Positions 9,750-17,944 of a DNA stretch of 64,000 nt are shown piece by piece; position 1 is the stretch's first letter, and the number at the start of each line of letters is the position of its first letter. Origin of the DNA: Roseibium sp. HPY-6 (lineage in GTDB: Bacteria > Pseudomonadota > Alphaproteobacteria > Rhizobiales > Stappiaceae); assembly GCF_040530035.1 (NCBI RefSeq), contig NZ_JBEWCD010000002.1, forward strand, positions 496,001 to 560,000. The letters are read 5' to 3'. The notes under the pieces were generated by a model that saw nothing but the letters and a program-made list of their open reading frames with translations, had not been told where the DNA came from and did not search any database. The position numbers and the translations under genes were made by a program.

Positions 9750-10337
9750 CTAACCAAGCGACCGCATGCTGCGCAGCGGTTCTTGTTGCAAAGCCATCCG
9801 TTGAACATATTTCAGGTGCCCGATTGCGGCGCGAAAGGCTTCGTGGGAGGGCTTTCGTTCCAGAAAATCCATGAGGCGAAAGAGATTGATCGGCTGCCGT
9901 ACGATCAGAGACTTGATGAGCTCAACAGCCTCTTCGAGCGCATAATTGTCTATGAACTGGCAAGCAGTCTGCGTTGGCGTCAAAACGTAAAAGTCCTGCG
10001 GTCGCTTGTCCGCGTATCTCGTAATGTCGAACGGTGATGCTCCCAACGCATGAAACTTCGGCATGATACAGCGCAGGTCGGCAGCCTTGTGTTTCAGCAC
10101 GGTGCCCGATGTCTGTTTGAACTCGAGTTTTGAAAGAACCTTCGCCACATGCTGTCTCATCGCTGGTGAGAGAAGATCGGCATCCGAACGGTCGTATCGA
10201 AGGTCGTCAAAGACAGAAAGAATGTTCAGCCGTCGATCAGCTACGTGTAGATAGGGGCCAAGATCCTGTGCTTCGGGCTGATCGAAAATTCTCAAGGATC
10301 TGGACCGTGTTTTGCTCTTGAACCCGGCAGGTGACAT
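9750..10337 (-). CDS. Hypothetical protein
   Basis: A 195-aa basic, soluble protein that I cannot assign. Codon use matches the neighbours and the frame is clean. It begins with an Arg/Lys/Ser-rich segment (residues 1-20), then a mostly helical body with a PKFHALGASPFDITRYADKRPQDFYVLTPTQTACQFIDNY core and a C-terminal leucine/arginine-rich helix. No signal peptide, membrane helix or metal site is evident. The ATG at 10337 has no convincing Shine-Dalgarno, so the true start might be internal. It sits alone between the cyclase and the Rid protein, all on the minus strand. Confidence 0.65.
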   Translation of the reverse strand: MSPAGFKSKTRSRSLRIFDQPEAQDLGPYLHVADRRLNILSVFDDLRYDRSDADLLSPAMRQHVAKVLSKLEFKQTSGTVLKHKAADLRCIMPKFHALGASPFDITRYADKRPQDFYVLTPTQTACQFIDNYALEEAVELIKSLIVRQPINLFRLMDFLERKPSHEAFRAAIGHLKYVQRMALQQEPLRSMRSLG

Positions 10338-10451
10338 GGCTGCGGAATGAGCGGAAAAGGATTTCCTTTAATCCGCCTCTTGGCTATATCAGATAGGAGC
10401 ACCAGGGTGTCTGACAAGTTTGCTGCTGAACACAGTCCTCCGCGCCGCGGC

Positions 10452-10847
10452 TCAGTCTTTGGCGGTCGCAGCAACGACCCTGATTTCAACGACAGCGCCT
10501 TCGCGCCGAAGGCCGGCAACTTCGATGGCGGTCCAGGCAGGGTAGGGTTCTCTGACATAGTCTGAACGGACGTCACGGAAAGTTTCGAAATGCGCGCGCA
10601 GGCCGACGTGGTAGCTGGTCATCTCCACAACAGCACTGAAATCCAGTCCTCCTTCGGCCAGGACCAAACCTATCTTTTCAAAAGCCAGGTGGAACTGTTC
10701 CTGAATATTTTCCGGCATGGATCCGTCAGAGCGGCTCCCGGTCATGCCCGTCACGAAGACGTGGCCATGGGAGAGGATGCCCGGTGAGATGTTCAGATCA
10801 TTTACAGCTGCTTGCGTTCCGTCCGGGATAAGGGCCCTGCGGTTCAT
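10452..10847 (-). CDS. Rid-family (YjgF/YER057c/UK114) protein lacking the RidA arginine
   Basis: A 131-aa protein with the trimeric YjgF fold pattern: SHGHVFVTGMTG in strand 2, ENIQEQFHLAFEKIGLVLAEGG in the main helix, DVRSDYV, and the C-terminal VEIRVVA strand. RidA enzymes that deaminate 2-iminobutanoate/2-aminoacrylate need an Arg in the P-x-R-[ST] segment; here the position reads EPYPAWTAIEV, with Trp instead. It therefore belongs to another Rid subfamily and a different ligand or reaction is likely. GGGGAA precedes the ATG. It is monocistronic, 105 bp upstream of the gene at 9750. A second Arg-less Rid protein lies at 59709. Confidence 0.9.
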   Translation of the reverse strand: MNRRALIPDGTQAAVNDLNISPGILSHGHVFVTGMTGSRSDGSMPENIQEQFHLAFEKIGLVLAEGGLDFSAVVEMTSYHVGLRAHFETFRDVRSDYVREPYPAWTAIEVAGLRREGAVVEIRVVAATAKD

Positions 10848-10965
10848 CTCGGTTCCCCTGTTTCAGAATTTGGACTTGCCCTGGGCAGTTTTGAACGTGC
10901 CTGGAACCGTGCCGCGACAAGATATCATGCACGTGGTTGAAGTAGACGTTTTCGCCGAGTTGATC

Positions 10966-11233
10966 TAGGGTACGGACCCACAAATGAAGCTGATTTGGCG
11001 GCAGAAATGGCGAATTCTCGCGAGGAAACGCGCGAAGAGCGGGCTTTGTGCCCGGTCAAGCACGCTGACGCTGCGAGGTGAAGCCATTTTGCCGTCCCTT
11101 GGATTTGACCGTTTTGGCAATCTGCTGCGTCGCGAAAGGCTTGAAAATGAACCACATTTCCCGCGCTTTCGCTCCTCACAGCTAGCCAAAACGATCCAAA
11201 CCAAATCAACTTCATTTTTGGATCCATACCCTA
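10966..11233. mobile_element. 264-bp MITE (copy A) with TA target duplication
   Basis: Non-coding element from 10968 to 11231 between duplicated TA dinucleotides (10966-10967 and 11232-11233). Its imperfect terminal inverted repeats are about 31 bp (10968-10998 against 11201-11231), starting GGGTACGGACCC at one end and reading GGGTATGGATCC from the other. The interior is related to the 264-bp element at 41781-42044 in opposite orientation, sharing for example GCGAA-AGCGGGCTTT and a GCGTCCCTT/CCGTCCCTT block. Size, TA duplication and lack of a transposase suggest a MITE moved by an IS630/mariner-type enzyme elsewhere in the genome. The short open frames inside it are not genes. Confidence 0.8.
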
Positions 11234-11243
11234 GCGTTTCAAG

Positions 11244-12314
11244 ATGACGAAAGACTATTCGCTCACGTCCGAAACTGCAGACGCCGCGGTTCGCGATGGT
11301 GTCGCCAATCCGACATGGTTCCGTCCGAAAGTCGCTCCCGAGGACATTAGGCGTTTGCGGGAAAAGTCCGATGCAATTCCGTTGAGAGACACTGCGGTCT
11401 GGCTTGGGTTGATGGCACTTTCCTGTGCGATTGCCATTTGGCTCTGGCCCTCCTGGTGGTCGGCGCCGTTCTGGCTTGTCTATGGTGTTCTATACGGGTC
11501 CGCCTCGGACTCGCGCTGGCACGAGTGCGGGCACAAGACGGCGTTCAAGACGGCGTGGATGAATGCGGTTGTCTATCAGATCGCCAGTTTCATGCTGATC
11601 CGCAATCCGGTCGTCTGGCGCGCGAGCCATGTCCGGCACCATACCGACACGATCATCGTTGGCAGGGATCCCGAAATCGTCGCAATGCGCCCGCCGGATC
11701 TTCTGAAAATCGTGCTCAACCTGTTCGGAATTGTCGATACGCTCCAGCTTGTTAAACGCATGTTTCTCCATGCCTCGGGGAAACTGCATCCTGAAGAAAA
11801 GACCTTCGTCAGCGAAAGTTATGTTTCGAAGGTGTTCCTGGTCGCGCGCATCTGGCTTGCGATCTATGTTGTCACCATCGGTCTAAGCATCTGGTTCGGA
11901 TCGATTCTGCCGCTCATGGTGATTGGCCTTCCAAGGCTCTACGGGGCCTGGCATCACGTGATGACCGGCCTGTTGCAGCATCTGGGTCTTGCGGAAAATG
12001 TTTCAGATCATCGCCTGAACACCAGGACGGTGCTGATGAACCCGGTCAGCCGCTTCATCTATCTCAACATGAACTACCATCTGGAACATCACATGTTCAC
12101 GATGGTGCCCTATTACCATCTGCCGAAACTGCATGAACTGATCAAGCACGATGTTCCAGCTCCGGATCCGTCGATTTTTGCCGCCTTCAAAAAGCTGGTG
12201 CCCGTTCTCGTCAAACAGCTTCGCTACGCTGACGCCATCATCATTCCCGAGCTGCCGAAAGGTGCGACGCCATACCGGGATGAAGTCGAACGGCTGCGTC
12301 CCCATGCCATCTAA
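11244..12314 (+). CDS. MocD-like fatty acid desaturase-family membrane protein
   Basis: A 356-aa integral membrane di-iron protein. The three histidine boxes of the desaturase/hydroxylase superfamily are intact: HECGH (93-97), H-V-R-HH (129-133) and HLEHH (279-283), with an extra HH in GAWHHVMTGLLQH. Hydrophobic spans lie at about 50-85, 105-120 and 197-230. The pattern DHRLNTRTVLMNPVSRFIYLNMNYHLEHHMF matches the MocD/hydrocarbon-oxygenase-like branch better than lipid delta-desaturases, so the substrate is open. The ATG lies 10 bp beyond the end of the MITE and no Shine-Dalgarno is present in GCGTTTCAAG upstream; the insertion may have replaced the native leader. It is transcribed alone. Confidence 0.9.
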   Translation: MTKDYSLTSETADAAVRDGVANPTWFRPKVAPEDIRRLREKSDAIPLRDTAVWLGLMALSCAIAIWLWPSWWSAPFWLVYGVLYGSASDSRWHECGHKTAFKTAWMNAVVYQIASFMLIRNPVVWRASHVRHHTDTIIVGRDPEIVAMRPPDLLKIVLNLFGIVDTLQLVKRMFLHASGKLHPEEKTFVSESYVSKVFLVARIWLAIYVVTIGLSIWFGSILPLMVIGLPRLYGAWHHVMTGLLQHLGLAENVSDHRLNTRTVLMNPVSRFIYLNMNYHLEHHMFTMVPYYHLPKLHELIKHDVPAPDPSIFAAFKKLVPVLVKQLRYADAIIIPELPKGATPYRDEVERLRPHAI

Positions 12315-12468
12315 CTGAGCCGGACGATCCAGACCTGGCTGTCGACTGTTTTGATTGAATGTGTGCGGAACCGCGTCAGGCCCCGGGTATTTCTCAAATT
12401 GCTTAAATCTAGTCTTCGGCAATGCCAACCGCTGCAAGATGCTGGTCTGAAATATAAGAAGGAGCACC

Positions 12469-12735
12469 TTACCCGATCAGATCGTCAAACGTTGGCAACT
12501 CGACGCTGTGATCGCGCTCAATGTGTTCATGGGCAATGATCACTTCCTCCATGCCGATGTCGGTGCCTTTCTTGCCGACGTTTTCATCGGAAGCAAAATC
12601 AAGCATCGACTGCTCGGTGTCGTCTTCCTGGTTGCCCGTGAAGAGGTTCTTGAAATTGAACGTGTCGTTGTTGCTGTCACTTTGGCGATCGTAGGTCCAT
12701 TCGATCTTGGTGTAATTCATCGTAATTTCGGTCAT
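12469..12735 (-). CDS. Small acidic protein, unknown
   Basis: An 88-aa acidic protein with GGAG about 6 bases before the ATG. It starts MTEITMNYTKIEWTYDRQS, which resembles the final beta strand of Hcp-type tube proteins (pattern T-x-x-Y-x-KIEWTY), but no upstream Hcp domain is present in any frame. The rest is hydrophilic, with FNFKNLFTGNQEDD and an Asp/Glu-rich tail ending in PTFDDLIG. No signal peptide or membrane segment. It converges on the desaturase and is divergent from the esterase at 12961. Function unknown; the Hcp resemblance is only a short motif. Confidence 0.65.
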   Translation of the reverse strand: MTEITMNYTKIEWTYDRQSDSNNDTFNFKNLFTGNQEDDTEQSMLDFASDENVGKKGTDIGMEEVIIAHEHIERDHSVELPTFDDLIG

Positions 12736-12960
12736 CTCAATCTCCGTCGATATCTGATGAGATGACCTTAGGTAAGGTGACTGGAAAAGTCTGTGATCCA
12801 GGTTACAGGAGTGCTTTTCGTCCGTCCTGAAGGTGCAAGCGGCCTGGGTTGCTCCGACGGTGGCGCTGACAGTAACGGTTCGCAGAGCTCACGGTTATGT
12901 GGCTTGCAGCTGTCAGTCTGCAGGCCAATGATCGCCGCGTTCCGAAGCGAGGTTTTCTGA

Positions 12961-13770
12961 ATGCGCGCGTTTTTCCTGTCGCTGTTTCTCCTTGTTCTGC
13001 CAACCCAGGTGCTGGCCTGCGGCCCTGAAACGTCATGCGGGGTGCCGGAAGGTTATTATCTCGCGGCCGTTCCCGAAGGCTGGGACGGCAAGACTCCTCT
13101 GGGGCTTGTCGTTTATTTCCACGGCTGGAACAGTTCGCCGGAGGCGACCTTCCGGAACAAGGCGATGATCAACGGAGTGACCAGCCGAAATGCGCTCTTT
13201 GTCGCTCCGTTTGCCGAGAGAGGATACTGGCGCCAGATCGGCGAGGGGCGCGCCGAACCCGGCCGCGATGAAGCGGCTTTCATCAATGCTGTTCTGGAAG
13301 ACGTTCGCCGCCGCTGGCTGGTTGATGAGGAAAGGACACTGGCGTCCGGTTTCTCGCGCGGAGCCTCGACAGTCTGGAACGTTGCTTGTTACCTCGGCAA
13401 TGAGTTCAGGGGATATGCACCCATTGCCGGAGGCTTCTGGCGTTCCAATCCGGAAGCGTGTCCGACCGGTCCTGTGAACTTGAGGCATATCCATGGGCTC
13501 AAAGATGGTGTCGTCGCCTATGACGAGATCGGCATCTACAATTCCATGCCGATCACGGAAGGGTTCGACATTCTCTCACACCTCAATGGCGTGTCCGCGG
13601 AAAGCCGCCCGGTTGAGAGCAACGACGCGCGCCTAGCCTGCGAGCGCTGGGACAAGAGCCGGAGCGGACGTGTTCTCGAACTCTGTCTGCATGAGGGCGG
13701 CCATTCGATTCCAGGTGAATGGGTTGGTCACGGCCTGGACTGGCTGGACACGCTGCCGGATGCCTCCTAA
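12961..13770 (+). CDS. Secreted LpqC/PHB-depolymerase-type esterase
   Basis: A 269-aa exported alpha/beta hydrolase. Residues 1-19 are a signal peptide ending VLAC-G; the Cys at 20 could make it a lipoprotein, although CGPETSCGVPEG also suggests a disulfide. The oxyanion region is VVYFHGWNSSP, the nucleophile Ser lies in ASGFSRGAS, and the catalytic His in LHEGGHSIPG; an acid residue is expected in the HGLKDGVVAYDE segment. It belongs to the polyhydroxybutyrate-depolymerase/feruloyl-esterase-like LpqC family. A paralogue with the same order of landmarks is at 53237. Substrate unknown; hydrolysis of a polymeric or aromatic ester in the periplasm is inferred. Confidence 0.9.
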   Translation: MRAFFLSLFLLVLPTQVLACGPETSCGVPEGYYLAAVPEGWDGKTPLGLVVYFHGWNSSPEATFRNKAMINGVTSRNALFVAPFAERGYWRQIGEGRAEPGRDEAAFINAVLEDVRRRWLVDEERTLASGFSRGASTVWNVACYLGNEFRGYAPIAGGFWRSNPEACPTGPVNLRHIHGLKDGVVAYDEIGIYNSMPITEGFDILSHLNGVSAESRPVESNDARLACERWDKSRSGRVLELCLHEGGHSIPGEWVGHGLDWLDTLPDAS

Positions 13771-13858
13771 AGCCGCGCCATCGGATGGGACAATGTCGTT
13801 GATGAGCCGAAGCGGCGCGCGGGTGCGCGATCCGCTTCGAGCCTGGTTCGTTCAGGGG

Positions 13859-14278
13859 TTATGCCAATTGGGGGTGATCTTTTCGGATTGACCGGCTTCT
13901 TGCACGCCTGAGCGCGAGGGCACAGGAACCACCGACCAACAGTTCGATCACAAGGGCAAGGAGAATTGCACTGGAAGGCGTTCCATCCAGCACAATGCTC
14001 ACCAGCCGCCCGGCCGCATAGGCAAGGAAGAGCGCAGCTCCAAGTGAAGCTGAGAAATGTCTCCACTCCGCCTTGAAAGCTCCGACAAAAATCAGAGCTC
14101 CAAGGACGGCCAGGTTGGCACCCGGCGCCCGTATCTCGCTGTAAAGGTCGATACTGTCCGGCAGCACGACCCCGTAGGACGCAAAGAACGTGTCCGGTGT
14201 GAGCGTAATTGCCCCGCCGATGCCAATCGCCAGTGCGCCGGCAATGCCGAGCGTCAGTGTTGAGATGAGTGTCTTCAT
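13859..14278 (-). CDS. DUF4345 family membrane protein
   Basis: A 139-aa protein with four hydrophobic segments (about 5-30, 52-68, 77-95, 103-122) and the DUF4345 pattern TPDTFFASYG followed by EIRAPGANLAVLGALIF. AGGAAATCGAC precedes the ATG. It starts 24 bp after the NmrA-like gene, so the two are probably co-transcribed. The family is often found beside oxidoreductases and AraC regulators, as here, but no biochemical role is established. Confidence 0.88.
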   Translation of the reverse strand: MKTLISTLTLGIAGALAIGIGGAITLTPDTFFASYGVVLPDSIDLYSEIRAPGANLAVLGALIFVGAFKAEWRHFSASLGAALFLAYAAGRLVSIVLDGTPSSAILLALVIELLVGGSCALALRRARSRSIRKDHPQLA

Positions 14279-14302
14279 GTCGATTTCCTGGTGATCTGAG
14301 GG

Positions 14303-15130
14303 TCAGGCCGCATGGGACCACGCACCGGCCTGGGCCGCCTTCGCTGCAAATTCGGCAAAGTCGCGGGGCTTGCGGCCGAGTGCACGCTCGACGCCGTCGG
14401 TCAGGTGCGCATTGCGGCCGTCCAGCGTTTCGCGCGCAATGGCTTCAAAAACGTCGGCGATGTCCGGTCCGGCTGCTTCGGCGACGCCGGCCCTGAAGTC
14501 TTCGAAACTGATCGGGATGTGCTGGATCGGCCGCCCGACGGCGCTTCCAAGTTCCTCTGCCATCTGCGCAAAGGTCATCAGGCGTGGCCCCGTCACTTCA
14601 TAGAGCTCGCCCGAATGGCCTTCTTCCGTTAACGCCGCCACGGCAACATCCGCGATGTCATCGATGTCGATGATCGGCTCCAACACGTCGCCGCCTGGCA
14701 TGGGCAAAACGCCTTCCAGGACAGGATCGCGCAGATAGCCTTCGGAAAAATTCTGCGCGAACCAGGCAGCGCGGACGATCGTGTAGTCGATGCCGGAGCT
14801 GCGGATGACCTCCTCGCCGAGCCGGGCGTGATGCTCGCCGCGCCCGGTCAGCATAACCAGCCGCTCGACACCAGCCGATTTTGCCGAAGCTGCAAGCGCT
14901 TCGACTTTCTCAACGGCACCTGGAATGGCGATATCGGGAAAATAGGTGACATAGGCGCGGATGACGCCTTCGAGCGCCGGGTTCCAGGTCTCCGGTTTGT
15001 CCCAGTCAAATGGGATGGCAGCGCCACGTGAACCGCGCCGGACGGGCACGCCTTTTTGGTCGAGGATATTGGCAACGCGGGAACCGGTCTTGCCGGTGGC
15101 ACCTATGATGAGAGTGGGTCTGGTCTGCAT
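14303..15130 (-). CDS. NmrA-like NAD(P)-binding Rossmann protein
   Basis: A 275-aa atypical short-chain dehydrogenase. The N-terminal nucleotide-binding loop is IIGATGKTGSRVA (7-20), followed by ERLVMLTGRGEHHA and YTIVRAAWFAQNFSEG, the landmarks of the NmrA/TMR (triphenylmethane-reductase-like) group. These proteins bind NAD(P) as redox sensors or quinone reductases and usually lack the Tyr-x3-Lys catalytic pair, as here. GGAAGAG precedes the ATG. Downstream is DUF4345, upstream (115 bp) an AraC regulator on the same strand, which probably controls both genes. Confidence 0.9.
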   Translation of the reverse strand: MQTRPTLIIGATGKTGSRVANILDQKGVPVRRGSRGAAIPFDWDKPETWNPALEGVIRAYVTYFPDIAIPGAVEKVEALAASAKSAGVERLVMLTGRGEHHARLGEEVIRSSGIDYTIVRAAWFAQNFSEGYLRDPVLEGVLPMPGGDVLEPIIDIDDIADVAVAALTEEGHSGELYEVTGPRLMTFAQMAEELGSAVGRPIQHIPISFEDFRAGVAEAAGPDIADVFEAIARETLDGRNAHLTDGVERALGRKPRDFAEFAAKAAQAGAWSHAA

Positions 15131-15244
15131 GGGATCTCTTCCTTGGTTGAAACGATGACCAAGGAATAGGGAAGATGCCGTCTCCGGTATTGACCGCGCG
15201 TGCCACTGTTTTGACCCGCCGTGCCAATCCGGCTTTGACCGGCG

Positions 15245-16267
15245 TCAGGCGTGCTGAACGGTGCGGCGGTAGGAGGCCGGCGTTTCACCGCGCCAGCGCT
15301 TGAAGGCGCGCGTGAACGCGCTCTGCTCGGCAAAGCCGGTCAGGAACGCGACCTCGGCAAGCGCATAGTCTGTGCGTCTGAGGAGCCGGATGGCCAGGTC
15401 CTGACGCGCTTCGTCGACAAGGTCCTGGAAAGCGTGGCCCTGGGCCGCGAGCCGCCGCTGTAACGTGCGTGCACTCAAACCCAGGCGGGCAGCGACGTCT
15501 GCGACATTTGGAACGCCCTCGCTCAAGGCACGTGACACAAGATTACGTACGCGCCCGTCAAGTTCCTGAACCTCCGGCAGTTCCGCGATTTCCTTTTCCA
15601 TATGGGAATCGAAGAAGGTTGAAATGCTCGGGTCGCCCAGTTTGTTGGGCGCAACGAGATGGTCCTTTGACACCCGGATGGCGTCACGGTCGGCGTTGAA
15701 ATGCACCGGACAGCCGAAATAGCTTTCATGCGCGGAAAGATCGTCCGGGCCGGAATGTTTGAAATAGACCGCGTCCGGCGAAAACGGCTGTTGTGACACT
15801 TCGCGGCTGATCTGTGTGACGGCGACGATAGACTGTTCGTTGGACAGGCGCATCCCGAGATGGCGCTCGCCTGCCCGGTTGAGGGCCATGTAAAAAGCGC
15901 CGTTTTCTTCGAGAAACGCGTAGGTCGAAACGCTCGTCAGCACCCGGGCATAGCGTTCGGAACGCTGATAAGAGCCACGCAGGTCAATGGCCGATTTCCA
16001 GGCAAGACCGAAAGCGCCGTAGTCGTCGCAGCGCATGGAGGAGCCGACGCGGATCGGCACCGACGCGCCGTGCGGATCTTCCCGGGTCACACGTTCGCAG
16101 AGCGCGTAGTAGTCCTTGTCCGACACCATTTGTTTTGGGTCGACAGGCGCATCGCTGTCGATGCCAACCGAACGGAAGAGGTCACGACGACGATCGCCGC
16201 CCGGCAGGTCCGCTGACGTGGCCACGTCGATGACTTTTTGTACAAACAATGCCGTAATCTGCCCCAT
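15245..16267 (-). CDS. AraC-family transcriptional regulator
   Basis: I start this 340-aa regulator at MGQITALF (16267); the frame stays open upstream to a GTG at 16369 but that part crosses a hairpin and is not conserved in character. The N-terminal half (about 15-200) has the pattern of the Arabinose_bd domain of OruR/ArgR-like regulators: YYALCERVTRED, CDDYGAFGLAWKSA, SERYARVL. The C-terminal double helix-turn-helix (about 240-338) reads VADVAARLGLSARTLQRRLAAQGHAFQDLVDEAR ... LAEVAFLTGFAEQSAFTRAFKRWRGETPASYR, typical AraC/XylS. It lies upstream of and parallel to the NmrA-like/DUF4345 pair and is the likely activator. Confidence 0.88.
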   Translation of the reverse strand: MGQITALFVQKVIDVATSADLPGGDRRRDLFRSVGIDSDAPVDPKQMVSDKDYYALCERVTREDPHGASVPIRVGSSMRCDDYGAFGLAWKSAIDLRGSYQRSERYARVLTSVSTYAFLEENGAFYMALNRAGERHLGMRLSNEQSIVAVTQISREVSQQPFSPDAVYFKHSGPDDLSAHESYFGCPVHFNADRDAIRVSKDHLVAPNKLGDPSISTFFDSHMEKEIAELPEVQELDGRVRNLVSRALSEGVPNVADVAARLGLSARTLQRRLAAQGHAFQDLVDEARQDLAIRLLRRTDYALAEVAFLTGFAEQSAFTRAFKRWRGETPASYRRTVQHA

Positions 16268-16318
16268 GGGGGACAAGTATAGCGGAGTGAATTGAAACTT
16301 CGAGAAGGCGTCCTTAAT

Positions 16319-16358
16319 CAAAATCCCGGCTCGGAACCGTGGTCCTGGCCGGGATTTT
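16319..16358. terminator. Hairpin between small membrane protein and AraC gene
   Basis: A near-perfect 10-bp stem AAATCCCGGC / GCCGGGATTT closes an 18-base loop, followed on the plus strand by TTTT. Placed just beyond the 3' end of the minus-strand gene at 16393 and before the AraC gene, it probably ends the AKR-VOC operon. Confidence 0.6.
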
Positions 16359-16392
16359 TGAGAAATCACTTACATATCGTTTTGTTGCTGGA

Positions 16393-16608
16393 TTACTTCG
16401 AATTGAGCCACGCACTCAGCTTCGACGTCACCGTCGGCATTATCAGGTAGACCATTGCCGGAACCATGATGATCGTCAGAACAAATGACCTGAGTGGCAT
16501 GGGCATTCCGGAAAGGAGCGGTTCCAGGACCGCAAGGAGGGTCGTGATCAGCGGGTAGACGACAAGCCAGGTGAGGACCGCCATCTTGTTTTTGTTGGGA
16601 GCGGGCAT
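16393..16608 (-). CDS. Small two-helix membrane protein
   Basis: A 71-aa protein (MPAPNKNKMAVLTWL start at 16608) with two hydrophobic helices, about 9-30 and 38-56, separated by SGMPMPLRS, and a C-terminal VTSKLSAWLNSK. The layout KMAVLTWLVVYPLITTLLAVLEPLL resembles the membrane tail found on some antibiotic-biosynthesis-monooxygenase-like proteins. Its ATG comes 2 bases after the stop of the VOC gene, so it is translationally coupled as the third gene of the AKR-VOC operon. Function unknown. Confidence 0.75.
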   Translation of the reverse strand: MPAPNKNKMAVLTWLVVYPLITTLLAVLEPLLSGMPMPLRSFVLTIIMVPAMVYLIMPTVTSKLSAWLNSK

Positions 16609-16609
16609 G

Positions 16610-17050
16610 TCAGGCTGCCTCACCAGGAAGGTCGGCGGCAAACTCGATGACGTTTCCCTGATTGTCTTGCACGAAGGCAACCCGGCGGCCAACGTCGGCA
16701 AAACTTGTTGGCGGCAGAAAGGTCTGAACGCCCTTATCGGAGAGCTCGGCCATAACGGCATCCACGTCTTCAACCCTGAAGGCGAGGTGGCTGAAACCAC
16801 TGTCCGCAAGATGTTGGTCGATTGCTGTTGGCGCCGGTCTCTCCTGGAAGCGTGCCGGATTGCCGACGATTTCAAGGCGAAATCCGTTTTTTGTCAGATA
16901 GGCGAGCTGGAGGCCCGGGAATTCCGGAACCGACCATTCAATCTCGACTTCGAAGCCAAGCTTTTCGGTCCACCAGGCAAGTGTAGCATCGTAGTTTCCG
17001 GTGCCGATCATGACATGTTCGACTGTCGCGGATCCAAGGATCGTGCTCAT
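16610..17050 (-). CDS. VOC-family (glyoxalase/dioxygenase superfamily) protein
   Basis: A 146-aa protein with two beta-alpha-beta-beta-beta modules: VEHVMIGTGNYDATLAWWTEKLGFEVE and SHLAFRVEDVDAVMAELSDKGVQ ... FVQDNQGNVIEF. Potential metal ligands are His12, Glu in RLEIVG, His in FSHLAF and Glu in NVIEF. AAGGAC precedes the ATG. It follows the aldo/keto reductase by 25 bp and couples to the small membrane protein. The substrate cannot be told; with AKR and LysR neighbours, small-molecule or aldehyde stress detoxification is plausible. Confidence 0.9.
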   Translation of the reverse strand: MSTILGSATVEHVMIGTGNYDATLAWWTEKLGFEVEIEWSVPEFPGLQLAYLTKNGFRLEIVGNPARFQERPAPTAIDQHLADSGFSHLAFRVEDVDAVMAELSDKGVQTFLPPTSFADVGRRVAFVQDNQGNVIEFAADLPGEAA

Positions 17051-17075
17051 GGTTTTTGTCCTTTCATCAAATGCT

Positions 17076-17843
17076 TCAAACGAGGTCCCAGGCGCTCCAG
17101 TTCTCCTCTAGATGCTTGATGGAGGTGGTGCCGGGGATGACGACGATGTTGGGTGAGCGGGCTAGCAGCCAGGCAATTGCCTCGCGCGGAGCGAGTTTGG
17201 CCCCTTGCTGCATCGGATTGGCGCCAAGCGGACCGTAAGGGATGAAAGCAATCCCCTTTTCTGCGGTAAAGTCGACCAGATCCTCGGCTTCGGTTTCCTG
17301 CATGTTGAACCGGTTTTGAACGCTCGCAATTGGTGCGACCGCGAGAGCATTTTCCAATTGCGCGCGCGATACATTGGAGAGGCCGATATGACCGATGCGG
17401 CCATCAGCTTGCGCTTCGGCAAGTGCGGCAACCGACACTTCAATCGGCGTTTGCGGATCCACCCGGTGCAGCTGAAAGAGATCAATCCGGTCGCGGCGCA
17501 GGTTGATGAGCGCACGATCAATCTGCCGCATGAGCGCACCACGGCTGCCGTCCACCACGATGCGGCCAGGCTCAGGTTTGTCCACGCCGCCCTTTGTGGC
17601 CAGTACGACCTGGCGGCCTTCGAGCGCCTCGCCAACGATCTTGTCGGCGAATTCCGGTCCATAGGCCCAGGCGCTGTCGAAGAAGGTGACGCCGAGATCA
17701 GCGGCACGCCTCAAAAGTGCTACGCCTTCATCCCAGTGCGGAAACGGACCGAAATTTCCCGGTTGCCCGGTCAGACGCATCGCGCCGTAACCGAGGCGGT
17801 TCACAATCAGATCTTCGCCGATGGGGTAGGTGGTGTTGGTCAT
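17076..17843 (-). CDS. Aldo/keto reductase
   Basis: A 255-aa NADPH-dependent aldo/keto reductase; start at 17843 with AGGAG seven bases upstream. The catalytic tetrad is visible: Asp and Tyr in FFDSAWAYGP, Lys in VVLATKGG, His in LFQLHRVDP. Cofactor-binding SNVS, and C-terminal IPGTTSIKHLEENW, are typical. At 255 aa it is slightly short, with compact loops as in the YajO/oxidoreductase AKR group. It heads an operon with the VOC protein and the small membrane protein and is divergent from a LysR gene across about 100 bp, the classic arrangement for regulation by that LysR. Confidence 0.93.
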   Translation of the reverse strand: MTNTTYPIGEDLIVNRLGYGAMRLTGQPGNFGPFPHWDEGVALLRRAADLGVTFFDSAWAYGPEFADKIVGEALEGRQVVLATKGGVDKPEPGRIVVDGSRGALMRQIDRALINLRRDRIDLFQLHRVDPQTPIEVSVAALAEAQADGRIGHIGLSNVSRAQLENALAVAPIASVQNRFNMQETEAEDLVDFTAEKGIAFIPYGPLGANPMQQGAKLAPREAIAWLLARSPNIVVIPGTTSIKHLEENWSAWDLV

Positions 17844-17944
17844 TCTCAATCTCCTGGTTCGACTGTTGCTGTCGGGATCAAGATGGCCGTAGCGGATGAT
17901 ATCCGGTAGACAGTTTATAAAGCTATTTGTTATTTGTATTGTGC

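Noticed and set aside
10984..11247. Open frames on both strands at 10.9-11.2 kb
   Set aside because: Inside the first MITE.
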